Origin: Dunaliella salina
Taxonomy: Eukaryota; Chlorophyta; Chlorophyceae; Chlamydomonadales; Dunaliellaceae
Reading direction: 5' to 3'
Assembly (NCBI GenBank): GCA_002284615.2
Contig: MU069819.1
Span: forward strand, 180,190 to 195,164
Length of the DNA: 14,975 nucleotides
Shown: in pieces, positions 7,375 to 14,975 of the stretch
How positions within the stretch are numbered: the stretch's first letter is position 1
Layout: every line of letters starts with the position of its first letter
Made by a program: the position numbers and the translations under genes
The notes under the pieces: model-generated
Databases searched by the model: none
Told to the model about the DNA's origin: nothing
Seen by the model: the letters and a program-made list of their open reading frames with translations, nothing else

Positions 7375-8715
7375 CATGAGTTGGTCAATCAAAAATGGCA
7401 GCTGCGGTTCTTAAGATCCGGACTGGGAATCGATCATAAACTCCCCCTTGGAGTACGTGAGAGTGAAATTGAGCCCATCAAATTTAACCACTTCTGAGCA
7501 ACTGTAAGTCTCTGCAACTCCCTTATCCATTGCAACAGCCCTGTCCTTCAGAAGGTCTTCCATGCTGATGTTGCTTTCAGTCCCACATATCCTTCCTGTT
7601 GGACTTCACACTCCTGTTTAACACCAATTGAACTGCAACATGCTCATGGTTTCCTGCAGAAAATGCGTACAGTTAGCCCTTCAGATTCGAGCCAGCTCAT
7701 TGTCGACCTCAGGGCTCAACATATTTCCTAATATAGACATTTTTTTCTTCCACCCGCGAGACATCGACAGCATTCACCTACTATCATTTGTGTGCTCTCC
7801 CATTTAAGAACCTGCACATCATGAACTTCCCTTGCATTCTGCTCAAATTCTTTACCTGGCTTCATCCAGACACATTGCACACAGTGTGGCCTGATTTCGT
7901 CTTTGTGTCCATACTCTTAAGCTGAGCACGCTATTTGGAATAATGACATTTCTCCTCCTTGTGACCTGTGTGATTCCCGGGATGATGTGCAGAATGAAAA
8001 AAATGCTTCTTTGAAATGTGCACAACTCCAGGTCTTTTTTGTTGGGCTAAAGTATACCTGTGTTTGTGCTCTCCCACTAAGGGACCCACACGTCATTGAT
8101 TCCCTTTACATTCTGCCCAAATGCTTTAACCTGAACTTACCCAGGCACACCGTGCGCAGTGTGGCCCGATTCCATCTTCGTGTTCATACTCTCGGCGCTG
8201 AGCAAGCTACTTGGAATGATGACAATTCTCCTGCACGTGACATATATGATTCCCAAGATGATGTGCTGAATGAGCTTCATGCTTTTTTAATGTGTGCACA
8301 CCCTCAGGTCTGTTCTCTTATGCTTGGTTTTCTGGTACTCTTTTTCTCCCTCCAATGCCTCATTTCAGATGGCTCCTTACCTTCCTTCTTTTCACCATGT
8401 TCAGTCCTTTCATATGTTCGCCTTCATGAATCAAAACAACAACAAATTGTTTCCTTTCCTGTTTGAGCTCCTTTCCTTTTATGGACATGCTAGCAGTCAG
8501 TCGTCTTGACTGGAGGCTTCTTTATCCACTAGATCTGTCTCTGGCTCTCTCCCAGGCTAGCCGTCTAAAGTGCAGGTTCTGATGGCCTTCTGGTGAGGCC
8601 TGTAGCTTTTCAGTTAGAGGACCTTCCCGTAATGCATGTGGCCTTAGGCTTGTGTAGACTTTCCTTTTTATTTTCTTTTTCTTTTTCCTTCTTTGTTGTA
8701 ATCTGTAACCTGTAC
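7375..8715 (+). mobile_element. Decayed LINE, C-terminal half of the polymerase ORF plus 3' UTR
   Basis: One frame, with occasional stops and shifts, reads WQLRFLRSGLGIDHKLPLG, SLCNSLIHCNSPVLQKVFHA, SQLIVDLRAQHIS, ALPFKNLH, RHTVRSVARFHLRVHTL and a post-RT Cys/His knuckle (ISPPCDLCDSRDDVQNE), and ends NNNKLFPFLFELL...SSQSS at a TGA near 8508. This is the layout expected downstream of the palm of a non-LTR reverse transcriptase. The 3' UTR runs to a TTGTAATCTGTAACCTG tail at about 8692-8710. The segment 7871-8145 is repeated at 8146-8420, and the second copy has lost two knuckle cysteines (RDIY instead of CDLC). It is clearly a dead element. The family is recognised from motif style, not by search. 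Confidence 0.7.
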
Positions 8716-8779
8716 AACTGTGTTTTCTGGTACACTTTTTCCGCTTTCCAATGCCTCTTTTCAAGCAGCTCCTTACCTT
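8327..8779 (+). repeat. Direct repeat across the junction of two elements
   Basis: TTTTCTGGTAC, CTTTTTC, TCCAATGCCTC and GCTCCTTACCTT occur in the same order at 8327-8384 and 8722-8779, 395 bp apart. The first copy is inside the LINE ORF region. The second starts right after the LINE tail, as if a second element of the same family had inserted next to the tail. Confidence 0.7.
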
Positions 8780-8794
8780 TGAACACACCAGGCT

Positions 8795-10265
8795 ATGCTG
8801 CAGTTACTAACTTGGTATAGTATTTTTCTTGAAACACTGCAATGCATCTATGACAAGGTGAAGTCCCATGCATTGCTGGCATCGCTTGAGATGCCGTGGC
8901 AAAGCATCAGGCAAAGCAAGCCCAGAACTGCATGGCGGACACCGAGATCCCTGGTGCAGGTCCTGTTGGAAATCCATTTACAAACATTTCTGGTTAGGAA
9001 GGAAGAAAGAGTGCATGCTGCAGGCACATCTGCCACCACCTGCCTACAAGCTCACCTATTTCCCCAATCTTTGAGGTGCCCTCAAATCCCATATGCATGC
9101 GAAACACAAGCTTGGATATGCCAATGCCAAAACAAGCTACCACTCTTACTATCAAAACTTATGACCACAAGTAGATAAGAAAATCAGCAATGCCTTCAGA
9201 AATATGCCCAACATTTCTGTACCCATGAAGCGTACCATCCTGCAGTACCGCACTGGCACCCTCTACGAAAAACATGCAGTGCGTTTTATAAGGTCAACTG
9301 ATCCATCTTGCCCATTCCCAGGCTGCTACCAATTGGACAGCGCACTATACATGCTCTCAGGCTGCCCAAAATCATGTCATCTCCAACATGAGAATTGAAT
9401 ACCATAACATTGCAGGCAGAATGATTACAAAAGCCCTCAGCAAATGCCCTGTAGGGGCAGGCCTGGTGTACACAGACATAGGAAGCGATTTTAAGCTTGC
9501 TCAACACAACCTCCATCTCCCTACACATGCCTCAAACAGAACTTTACCTGCTTACTTCTCCCCTTGTAACCTTCCAGAGAGGAAAAGATTCAACTCCAGT
9601 CGATCAGATGCTGTTTTGATCACCCCTTTCAATGCCAAACACACTTCTAACGATGTTTCTCCTACCCATTCCCATCACGCTTTGCACAGCTCCTCGCGGA
9701 GGACCACCAGAGCTAGCCGCATGAGGCAACCCCATGAGCTTAATGCAAATAACGCCATCTGCACCTAATAGAAATCAAGTTCTGCAGATCCTCACAGCTG
9801 TGAGGACACAAGGCCAGAGCATCAGTTGAATGCAGCAAAGCAGCAGCACGCAGAGCTTTGGAAACTTATCAACGCTAAAGCTGCTACAATCCACCCTATT
9901 TTCCTGGGTGTAGGTGGAACCACATACGCTGAGCATACCCTGAAGCAATTCGAACAACTAGAATTGGATCGCCAATGTGCCAGGAAGCTTGCTTAACAAC
10001 TTCATGCCCATTCTGTTCAGCATGCCCACAAACTAGTCACCATACACCGCGCTATTGAAAACAAGAATACTTCCCACAGCCAGATTCTAGCCAGGTGCTT
10101 CTAGTAACCCTCCAGACCCGCATTAGCATTCTCTTTTTCATACCTTGTGGTGAAGGGGGCACACGGCTCTTTCTTGAGCCAATGTGTCTCCTTTTCCTTA
10201 GTTGATGTAGGGAGAGCTTCTCTGCCTGCGTAGCCATTCTTTTTCTTCCCTTTTCTTTTTCTGAC
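8795..10265 (+). mobile_element. Decayed retroelement with Cys knuckle and PD-(D/E)XK-like nuclease
   Basis: Coding traces run LEMPWQSIRQSKPRTAWR, FLVRKEERVHAAGT, ILQYRTGTLYEKHAVRF, then the knuckle CPFPGCYQLDSALYMLSGC (C-x4-C...C, with Tyr where a His is usual). After it come IAGRMITKALSK, LVYTDIGSD and a nuclease-like pair: SRSDAVLI (Asp codon 9607-9609) and HLIEIKFC (E-x-K, codons 9771-9779). A one-base shift falls just before HLIEIK. Another frame continues with CEDTRPEHQ and LNAAKQQH. A C-terminal knuckle followed by PD..E-x-K is typical of restriction-like-endonuclease LINEs (R2/NeSL/Dualen type, Dualen being known from Chlamydomonas). Here the Pro of PD is Ser. Several stops show that it is dead. 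Confidence 0.6.
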
Positions 10266-10445
10266 AGTGGATATTGAGATTTAAAGAACGAAGCATATCA
10301 TGGACATGTCTGTCATAGCCTCCTGGACCAGTTTTCAGAGTTGGGCTGTCCTCTCATTTCTGCGCATCATGTGGTGTCATGAGAGTACACCTCCTGGAAC
10401 CTGACACTGCAACCTAGTGGAAGTCCTGTGCTTAAATTTGCATAC

Positions 10446-10637
10446 TCATTTCATGCATAGTGACTGTGTGCATGTTTCTTCTACCAGTTGACACTTCCAC
10501 ACAGCTTTGTTCCCACATTCAGTACAGAAGATTGAGCACAGCTTTCTTCTTTTCAGACTGATCTGGTTGGCCTCTGTATTTCCACTCAGCTGCTCTTGTA
10601 GGCGGATAAAACAATGCAACCTCATCTTGCTTTTCAT
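10446..10637 (-). mobile_element. Transposase C-terminal fragment, Cys-rich tail (PiggyBac-like?)
   Basis: The minus frame reads RLHCFIRLQEQLSGNTEA, a basic LKRRKL, then CSIFCTECGNKAVWKC and QSLCMK before a stop. The basic-then-Cys-pair pattern (C..C..WKC..LC) resembles the zinc-binding tail of PiggyBac-type transposases, which normally ends C-[FY]..YH. Here it breaks off after LC. The same peptide start is on the plus strand at 588-700. It sits between two retroelement 3' ends. The family call is tentative. Confidence 0.5.
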
Positions 10638-10639
10638 AC

Positions 10640-10760
10640 GTTCACTTTAAAAACAAGAACAACTTGTCTTCTTTTCTTTGAGCTGCTTTCGTTCAGCATT
10701 CAGCAGTCGGTCGTTTTGACTGGAGGCCTCCTTTACTGTGACCTGTAACTAACTGGTGGA
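10640..10760 (+). mobile_element. LINE 3'-end fragment
   Basis: The text from AAACAAGAACAACTTG through TTTGAGCTGC, GCAGTCGGTCGTTTTGACTG, GAGGCCTCC and CTGTAACTAAC aligns with the end of the LINE at 8425-8520 in the same orientation. It carries the terminal codons of the NNNKL...C-terminus and the start of the 3' UTR, ending in degenerate TGTAAC repeats. It is a 5'-truncated copy. Confidence 0.65.
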
Positions 10761-10845
10761 ACTGGCATTTTGTTGTGTTAAGTTATAAGGGAGAGCTTTC
10801 CAATGGGTGACAAGCTAGCTAGAGTTATATTGAGCATTCCCTGCA

Positions 10846-10876
10846 CCAGTCCAAAAAATACGATTTTTTGGTCTGG
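10846..10876. repeat. Palindrome (hairpin) at a retroelement junction
   Basis: CCAGTCCAAAAAAT (10846-10859) and ATTTTTTGGTCTGG (10863-10876) pair in 13 of 14 positions around a 3-base loop (ACG). The right arm runs straight into the 5'-truncated retroelement copy at 10870. Confidence 0.8.
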
Positions 10877-11150
10877 ACCAACACGCCATTAAGCTTGCTC
10901 CAAAGCTTTATGCCCATTCAGTTCAGTATGCCGACACACACAAATGTTTACCACTGCGCGCACTATCTAAAACAAGAGTATCTCTCACAGCCAGGTACTA
11001 GAGCCGGGTGCCCATCAGCCGCTTCTGTCCCAAATCTTGTGGTGAATGGGACTCACAGCTCTTCAGAGCCAGTGTTCCTCCTTTTCCTTTATCGATGTAG
11101 GAAGAGTTTCTCCAGGAGTTTCTCTGCCTGCGTTGTTTTTCTTTTTTTCT
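10870..11150 (+). mobile_element. 5'-truncated second copy of the nuclease-type retroelement 3' end
   Basis: GGACCAACACGCCAT, AAGCTT, TATGCCCATTC.GTTCAG, TCACAGCCAG, CTTGTGGTGAA, CTCCTTTTCCTTT and TTTCTCTGCCTGCG align in order with 9965-10235. This copy starts at about 10870 inside the frame that encodes LARKLHAHSVQ-like sequence elsewhere, so about 270 bp of 3' end are present. It has its own indels, including a duplicated GAGTTTCTC near 11105-11125. Confidence 0.7.
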
Positions 11151-11154
11151 CACG

Positions 11155-12240
11155 AGCTTGCCCTGTGCGAAAGAGATGCACTTCCTTATGGAACAAAAGA
11201 ACCAGCTGGGCGCAGGTGTGACGTCTCAGAAAAAAAAGGATTTGGTGGGCTGGGCTGCAGCCTTTATGCCGACAAGTAAAGAAAAATCCATTAATACTTG
11301 CTACCATGTGCCCTTCCAACACTCTTACCACAGTGCACATGCTGCAGCTCCTAGGCAAACAAAACTTCCAAGGAAAAAATTGCTGTGGAACATCATCTGT
11401 CCACACCCAAGCTTCTCCGGAAGGTTACACAGCAGCACCCAAGTGAACTGTGAGCTTTTCCTCACACCATTCAAATCCAAAATCATACGCTCTCCAAGCT
11501 AGTTGACACATGCATGTGCACTCCATGGACGTACATTGCACCCTCAGCTTTTGACACCTCTTCCCCTTACCCATTTATTCCATTTTACCCCATACCGCAC
11601 GGCATGTCCCACATGAGGAGAGGGAGAAGAGCAGGGTTTGACATCTTCTTTACCCAAGCACCGTTTCCGTCTTTCCCGCCCCCCCACCCCAATGCAGCGC
11701 GCTTCTGACGTACAACTTGTCATACCGCTCCATGCTCATAACAGCTGGCTTTGGTGGTGTCTGCAGTGAGCTCATGTCACACCTGATTGCAGTGCTGGCG
11801 AGGCTGCAGAGCACCTGGATGTGGTACTGCTGGCTGTAGAATACTTGGCTGCGGCAAAGTTGGCAGCGGCTTCTGCAGCAACGCTGGCTGTATTACATCA
11901 GGCCACGGCTATCCCAGGCCAGCCCCATGATCCCAGGATGGCCAGCTCAAGCGCTTGACCATAGCCCCTTGGTGTCTGCTTGTCTGGTGACCTAGGCACA
12001 TGGCCCCACTCTGTGAGGGATCCCACTTGATGAGGAGCTCCTATCTGAGCATGAGCTCCGTGATCACCTCTCAGCCCCTACTTCCTGAGCGTGCGACCCT
12101 TTCTGATCCTGTCTGATCCTTTGTGAGCATGTGAATTGATCAGTTCCTTTTTAACCCTTCTGAGGACACGATCCATTCTGAGCGTATGACCTCAATCGAT
12201 CCACTTCAGCCCCTCCTACTCGCCTCTGACGATGAGCACA
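11155..12240. other. Intergenic or intronic stretch without a supported gene
   Basis: An open frame at 11158-11502 (plus, 114 codons, basic) has no recognisable motif or splice context. A C-rich patch lies at about 11670-11690. From 11755 to 11900 CTGGCTG/CTGCAG-rich DNA gives Pro/Gln-rich (minus) and hydrophobic (plus) short frames that look repeat-born. From 12050 to 12235 CTGATC/CTGAGCATG motifs recur irregularly (TCTGATCCT at about 12100 and 12112). Confidence 0.5.
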
Positions 12241-13075
12241 GGCCGCTTGCAGTGGTGGACGACATACTGTGTGTCATGTGAGGTAGGTGCAGGGCAAGGA
12301 GAGGAGGGTTGAGGAATGTCTCAACTGAGAAGCACAGCTGGGCCACCATCATGGTGTGTGTGTCATGATCATGGTGTGTGCCATGCGAGGTAGGTGAGGG
12401 GTCATGCTAGGTAAAGAACCAAGGAGAGGAGGGTTGAGGCACATCCCATAAGCACAGCTGGGCCACTATCACGATGTGTGTTATGATCGTGGTGTGTGCC
12501 ATGACAGATAGGTGAGGGGTCATGCGAGGTAGGGAAGCAAGGAGAGGAGGGGTGAGGCACGTCTCAGAAGCACAGCTGAGCCACAGTCATGGTGTGTGTC
12601 ATGATCATGGTGTGTGCCATGACAGATAGGTGAGGGGTCATGCGAGGTAGTGAAGCAAGGAGAGGAGGGTTGAGGCACGTCTCAGAAGCACAGCTGAGCC
12701 ACCATCATGGTGTGTGTCATGATCGTGGTGTGTGCCATGAGAGGTAGGTGAGGGGTCATGCGAGGTAGGGAAGCAAGGAGAGGAGGGTTGAGGCACGTCT
12801 CAGAAGCACAGCTGAGCCACCATCATGGTGTGTGTCATGATCGTGGTGTGTGCCATACAAGGGGTCATGCAAGATACGGGTCTGAAGGTGGTGCGTGTCA
12901 TGATCGTTGTGTGCGTCATGCGAAGTAGGTGCTGAGCAAGGACAGGAGGGTTGATGCACATCTCAGAAGCACAGCTGAGCCATGGTGTGTCATGATCATC
13001 GTGTGTGTGTGTGCCATGCAAGGTAGGTGAGTGTCATGCGAGAAAGTGTTTGTTCAAGATCGTATGTGTCATGGT
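12240..13075 (+). repeat. 118-bp minisatellite
   Basis: The landmark AAGGAGAGGAGGG starts at 12296, 12421, 12539, 12657 and 12775, with a variant at 12938. The steps are 125, 118, 118, 118 and 163 bp. Each unit also holds GCACAGCTGAGCC, a TGGTGTGTGTCATGATC segment with CATGATCATG palindromes, and GGTGAGGGGTCATGC. The 163-bp step contains an extra partial unit (12835-12920). The length is not a multiple of 3 and frames are not conserved, so it is not coding. Confidence 0.9.
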
Positions 13076-13140
13076 TATTGTGTGTGTCATGCATAGGGTT
13101 GCGCAAAGAAGGTTGAGAAGTTGATAAAAGAGGCTTCCGA

Positions 13141-13178
13141 GAGGGTTAAAGATGCCCAAAAGAGGCCCTTTGACCCTC
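13141..13178 (+). repeat. Small hairpin in a non-repeat insert
   Basis: GAGGGTTAAAG (13141-13151) can pair with CTTTGACCCTC (13168-13178), with one G-T pair. It sits in a stretch (13085-13200) that interrupts the minisatellite. Confidence 0.5.
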
Positions 13179-13199
13179 CTTTGCAACATGCTGAACCCT

Positions 13200-13710
13200 C
13201 TTTACCCAACCCCAGGTGTGTCACGATCATGGTGTGTGTCATGCGAGGTGGGTGAGGGGTCACACAAGGTAGGCTGTGTGGGAGGGCACAGCTGAGCCAT
13301 CATCGCGCACACACCATGTTTGGTGATAAGTGAAATACCACCCGGAGGAAACATTGACAAATTTGAAGTTTGCACATTTCGCTGGCAAATTAAGAAATCC
13401 GTATGGACACCATGATTGGAGATCTGTACGTATGACATCAGGATGGTCATGATTTGTGTTGTGCGAGGGAAGTGCGGAGCAAGGAGAGGGGGTTGAGGAA
13501 CGTCTCAAGAGCACAGTTGAGCCACTACCATGGTGTGTTTCACGATCATGGTATGGTCATGCAAGATAGGTGAGGGGTCCTGCAAGGAATGCTGTGTGGG
13601 AGGCGCCGTGATCATGGCGTGTGTCATGCAAAAAAGGCGCAGAGAAGGGGGAGGAGAACTTGGGCATGGCTCACTCAGAAGCACAGCTGAGCCATGATGA
13701 AGGCGCAAAC
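13200..13710 (+). repeat. Degenerate outlying minisatellite units
   Basis: TCACGATCATGGTGTG, GAGGTGGGTGAGGGGTCA, GCACAGCTGAGCC and AAGGAGAGGGGGTTGAGG recur at 13217-13300, 13480-13575 and 13600-13695. They belong to the 12240-13075 array but are more diverged. A unique segment at 13310-13440 (AT-rich, around AAATTTGAAG) separates them. Confidence 0.75.
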
Positions 13711-13905
13711 AGATGGAGAACAGCGGCAGCAGGGCAAAGACACTGTTTCCAAGGCAGCAAGTAACCTCTGAGGTTATTGTAACCAGGGAGTGGCTTGGCT
13801 CCCTAGCGGCCTTCTTTGTTTCTGCATTTTGTCCTGTTCACTTGTCAAGTAAAATGTAATATTTTTTGTGGACTCGTGTGTTGACACAAATGGCACCATT
13901 TGTAG

Positions 13906-14231
13906 GATGCGTGATCGTCTAGCAGCTCTCAAAGAGCTGATGCATGCAGAAGCGAGCAGCAAGGATGATGTGGCTTTCCTCCTGCTCATTGTGCCGTGAC
14001 AACCAGCTGCGCAGCTTTTTCCTGTGTTGTGCACCTAGCCTTTTAAGGCTACAAATGCAGAGACCCTTGCCACCTGCAGAGCGTGAGATCGCCTCGCAGC
14101 TTTATAACAGCAGATGCATGCAGAAGCAAGCAGCAAGGATGGTGTGGCTCCTCACTTCCTCATTTTGCCACAACCAGCTGTGCAGCTTTCCCTATGGTGT
14201 GTGCCAAACTTTTAAGAGCACTAATGCAGAA
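13906..14231. repeat. 174-bp tandem duplication
   Basis: TGCATGCAGAAGC, GCAGCAAGGATG, TGTGGCT, CAACCAGCTG.GCAGC, CTTTTAA and AATGCAGA occur in the same order from about 13906 and again from about 14081. TGCATGCAGA is at 13941 and 14115, a 174-bp step. On the minus strand each copy contains a short frame reading CAQLVV-like residues just before a stop or frame end. This could be a duplicated terminal exon of the stress-protein gene, but I cannot support that further. Confidence 0.75.
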
Positions 14232-14277
14232 ACCCCGAGAGCAGTGCCCTCCTTGGAAGAGAAAATGGCCATTCAGC

Positions 14278-14279
<2 letters not shown>

Positions 14280-14372
<93 letters not shown>
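14280..14372. repeat. (CA)n microsatellite
   Basis: An uninterrupted CA run of about 93 bp. On the minus strand it is (GT)n and begins directly at the 5' splice site of the exon at 14373-14540. Confidence 0.97.
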
Positions 14373-14374
<2 letters not shown>

Positions 14375-14540
14375 GAGACACAGAGCCCATGAAAAACTCC
14401 GCCACAGCGCCCCGATTGTGGTTGCCCATGCACACCATGGTGGACTGCAGGTCTGCAGCTTTCTCGCAGATGATATGGCCTTTCGAAGCGCTGTCGGTCT
14501 CGCTCTTGATGATATGCACGATGGGTGTGGAGTGGCTTTC
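14373..14540 (-). CDS. Universal stress protein (USP) family, one internal exon
   Basis: This 168-bp exon has 56 codons and phase 0 on both sides. It follows an acceptor GATTCACTGCGCAG (above 14540) and ends TCTCAG at the (GT)n donor (14372 down). It reads ESHSTPIVHIIKSETDSA, then GHIICEKAADLQSTMVCMG, then NHNRGAVAEFFMGSVSQ. This matches the C-terminal half of the Usp/adenine-nucleotide alpha-hydrolase-like fold: the helix before the fourth strand, then the ATP-site loop G-x2-G-x9-G-S, present here as G39-N-H-N...G52-S53 with the second Gly replaced by Asn. USPs bind ATP or act as stress-response regulators. The N-terminal exons lie right of the window and a last short strand exon (normally about 20 residues) must lie to the left. 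The acceptor half is copied upstream at 14563-14850. Confidence 0.8.
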
Positions 14541-14850
14541 CTGCGCAGTGAATCACATTTTTCACAGATGATATGGCCTTTCGCTGTCAATTTCGCTCAT
14601 GATGATGTGCGCAATGGTGTAGAAAGGCTTTCCTGCACAGAGAAGCACATTTCTATCAGATGATATAGCCTTTCAAGGTGCTGTCGGTCTCGCTCTTGAT
14701 GGTGTGCATGATGGGTGTGGAGTGGCTTCCCTGCACAGTAAAGCACATTTCTAGCAGATGATATGGCCTTTCAAGGCGCTGTCGGTCTTGCTCTTGATGA
14801 TGTGCATGATGCCCCTGGAGTGGCAGTCCAGCAAAGTAAAGCACATGAGG
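14463..14850 (-). repeat. 98-bp tandem array built from the USP acceptor and exon start
   Basis: CAGATGATAT.GCCTTTC begins at 14467, 14565, 14657 and 14755 (steps 98, 92 and 98). The lowest-coordinate copy is the real exon start. The other three each carry the last intron bases, the AG acceptor (exon-side base 14632 and 14730; lost in the copy at about 14828) and the first 80 bp of the exon. Two of the copies still encode HTIKSETDS or HIIKSKTDS, then stop at the junction (TGA or TAG). Confidence 0.9.
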
Positions 14851-14871
14851 AGGAAGCCTATACCAGGTGAG

Positions 14872-14975
<104 letters not shown>

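Noticed and set aside
8522..8788. Minus-strand Lys-rich open frame
   Set aside because: It is antisense to the T-rich LINE 3' UTR. The Lys runs come from poly-pyrimidine sequence.
11158..11502. 114-codon basic open frame after the truncated retroelement
   Set aside because: No motif and no splice context. It could be a further decayed piece of an element, but I see no aligned copy.
12240..13710. CRISPR array
   Set aside because: Units are adjacent 118-bp repeats with no unique spacers of constant length, in eukaryotic DNA.
13944..14663. 239-codon plus-strand open frame with a long His/Thr run
   Set aside because: It reads through the (CA)n tract and is antisense to the USP exon and its 98-bp array. 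There is no motif, and the composition follows the repeat.

Overview
This is eukaryotic nuclear DNA, intron- and repeat-rich. Almost no long open frame is a real gene. Coding sequence appears instead as short GC-rich exons with GT/AG borders inside long introns full of minisatellites, (CA)n/(GT)n tracts and dead transposons. Chlorophyte features point to a green alga of the Chlamydomonadales type: TGTAA poly(A)-like signals, a universal-stress-protein exon of the algal/plant kind, and (TTGTAACC)-tailed LINE remnants. A Dunaliella-like genome is my best guess. That is an inference from composition and repeat style, not a database match.

Layout. (1) 1-4450, plus strand: the 3' part of a gene I do not recognise ('gene A'). 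Three phase-compatible exons are seen (75-161, 1468-1573 and terminal 4026-4135 with a lysine/arginine-rich C-terminus), followed by TGTAA signals at 4432-4447. Its first intron holds a 46-bp minisatellite that starts on the 5' splice site and a Cys-rich transposase fragment. Its last visible intron contains weak antisense exon candidates (2764-2847 and 3048-3227, minus). (2) 4700-6985: minus-strand LINE debris, namely 3'-end fragments at 5091-5362 and 6904-6980 plus zinc-knuckle pieces at 6400-6690. A 312-codon minus-strand open frame (5674-6612) fuses the LINE knuckle to an unrelated, nuclear-looking sequence. (3) 7375-11150: plus-strand retroelement graveyard. One LINE remnant (7375-8715) has a 275-bp internal duplication. 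A second type (about 8795-10265) carries a Cys knuckle and a PD-(D/E)XK-like nuclease motif, and its 3' end recurs at 10870-11150 next to a perfect palindrome core. A further LINE tail and a minus-strand transposase scrap lie between them. (4) 11155-12240: no supported gene. (5) 12240-13700: a GT-rich minisatellite with a 118-bp period and degenerate extensions. (6) 13900-14975: a 174-bp duplication, a (CA)n tract, one exon of a universal stress protein gene on the minus strand (14373-14540), a 98-bp tandem array made from the acceptor half of that exon, and a terminal (GT)n tract.

The most notable theme is that two unrelated genes carry minisatellites whose repeat unit includes their own splice site: donor copies in gene A and acceptor copies in the stress-protein gene. 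The stress-protein exon is also flanked by complementary (CA)n and (GT)n tracts, one of which begins exactly at the 5' splice site. No prokaryotic features, CRISPR arrays, rRNA or tRNA genes were seen.
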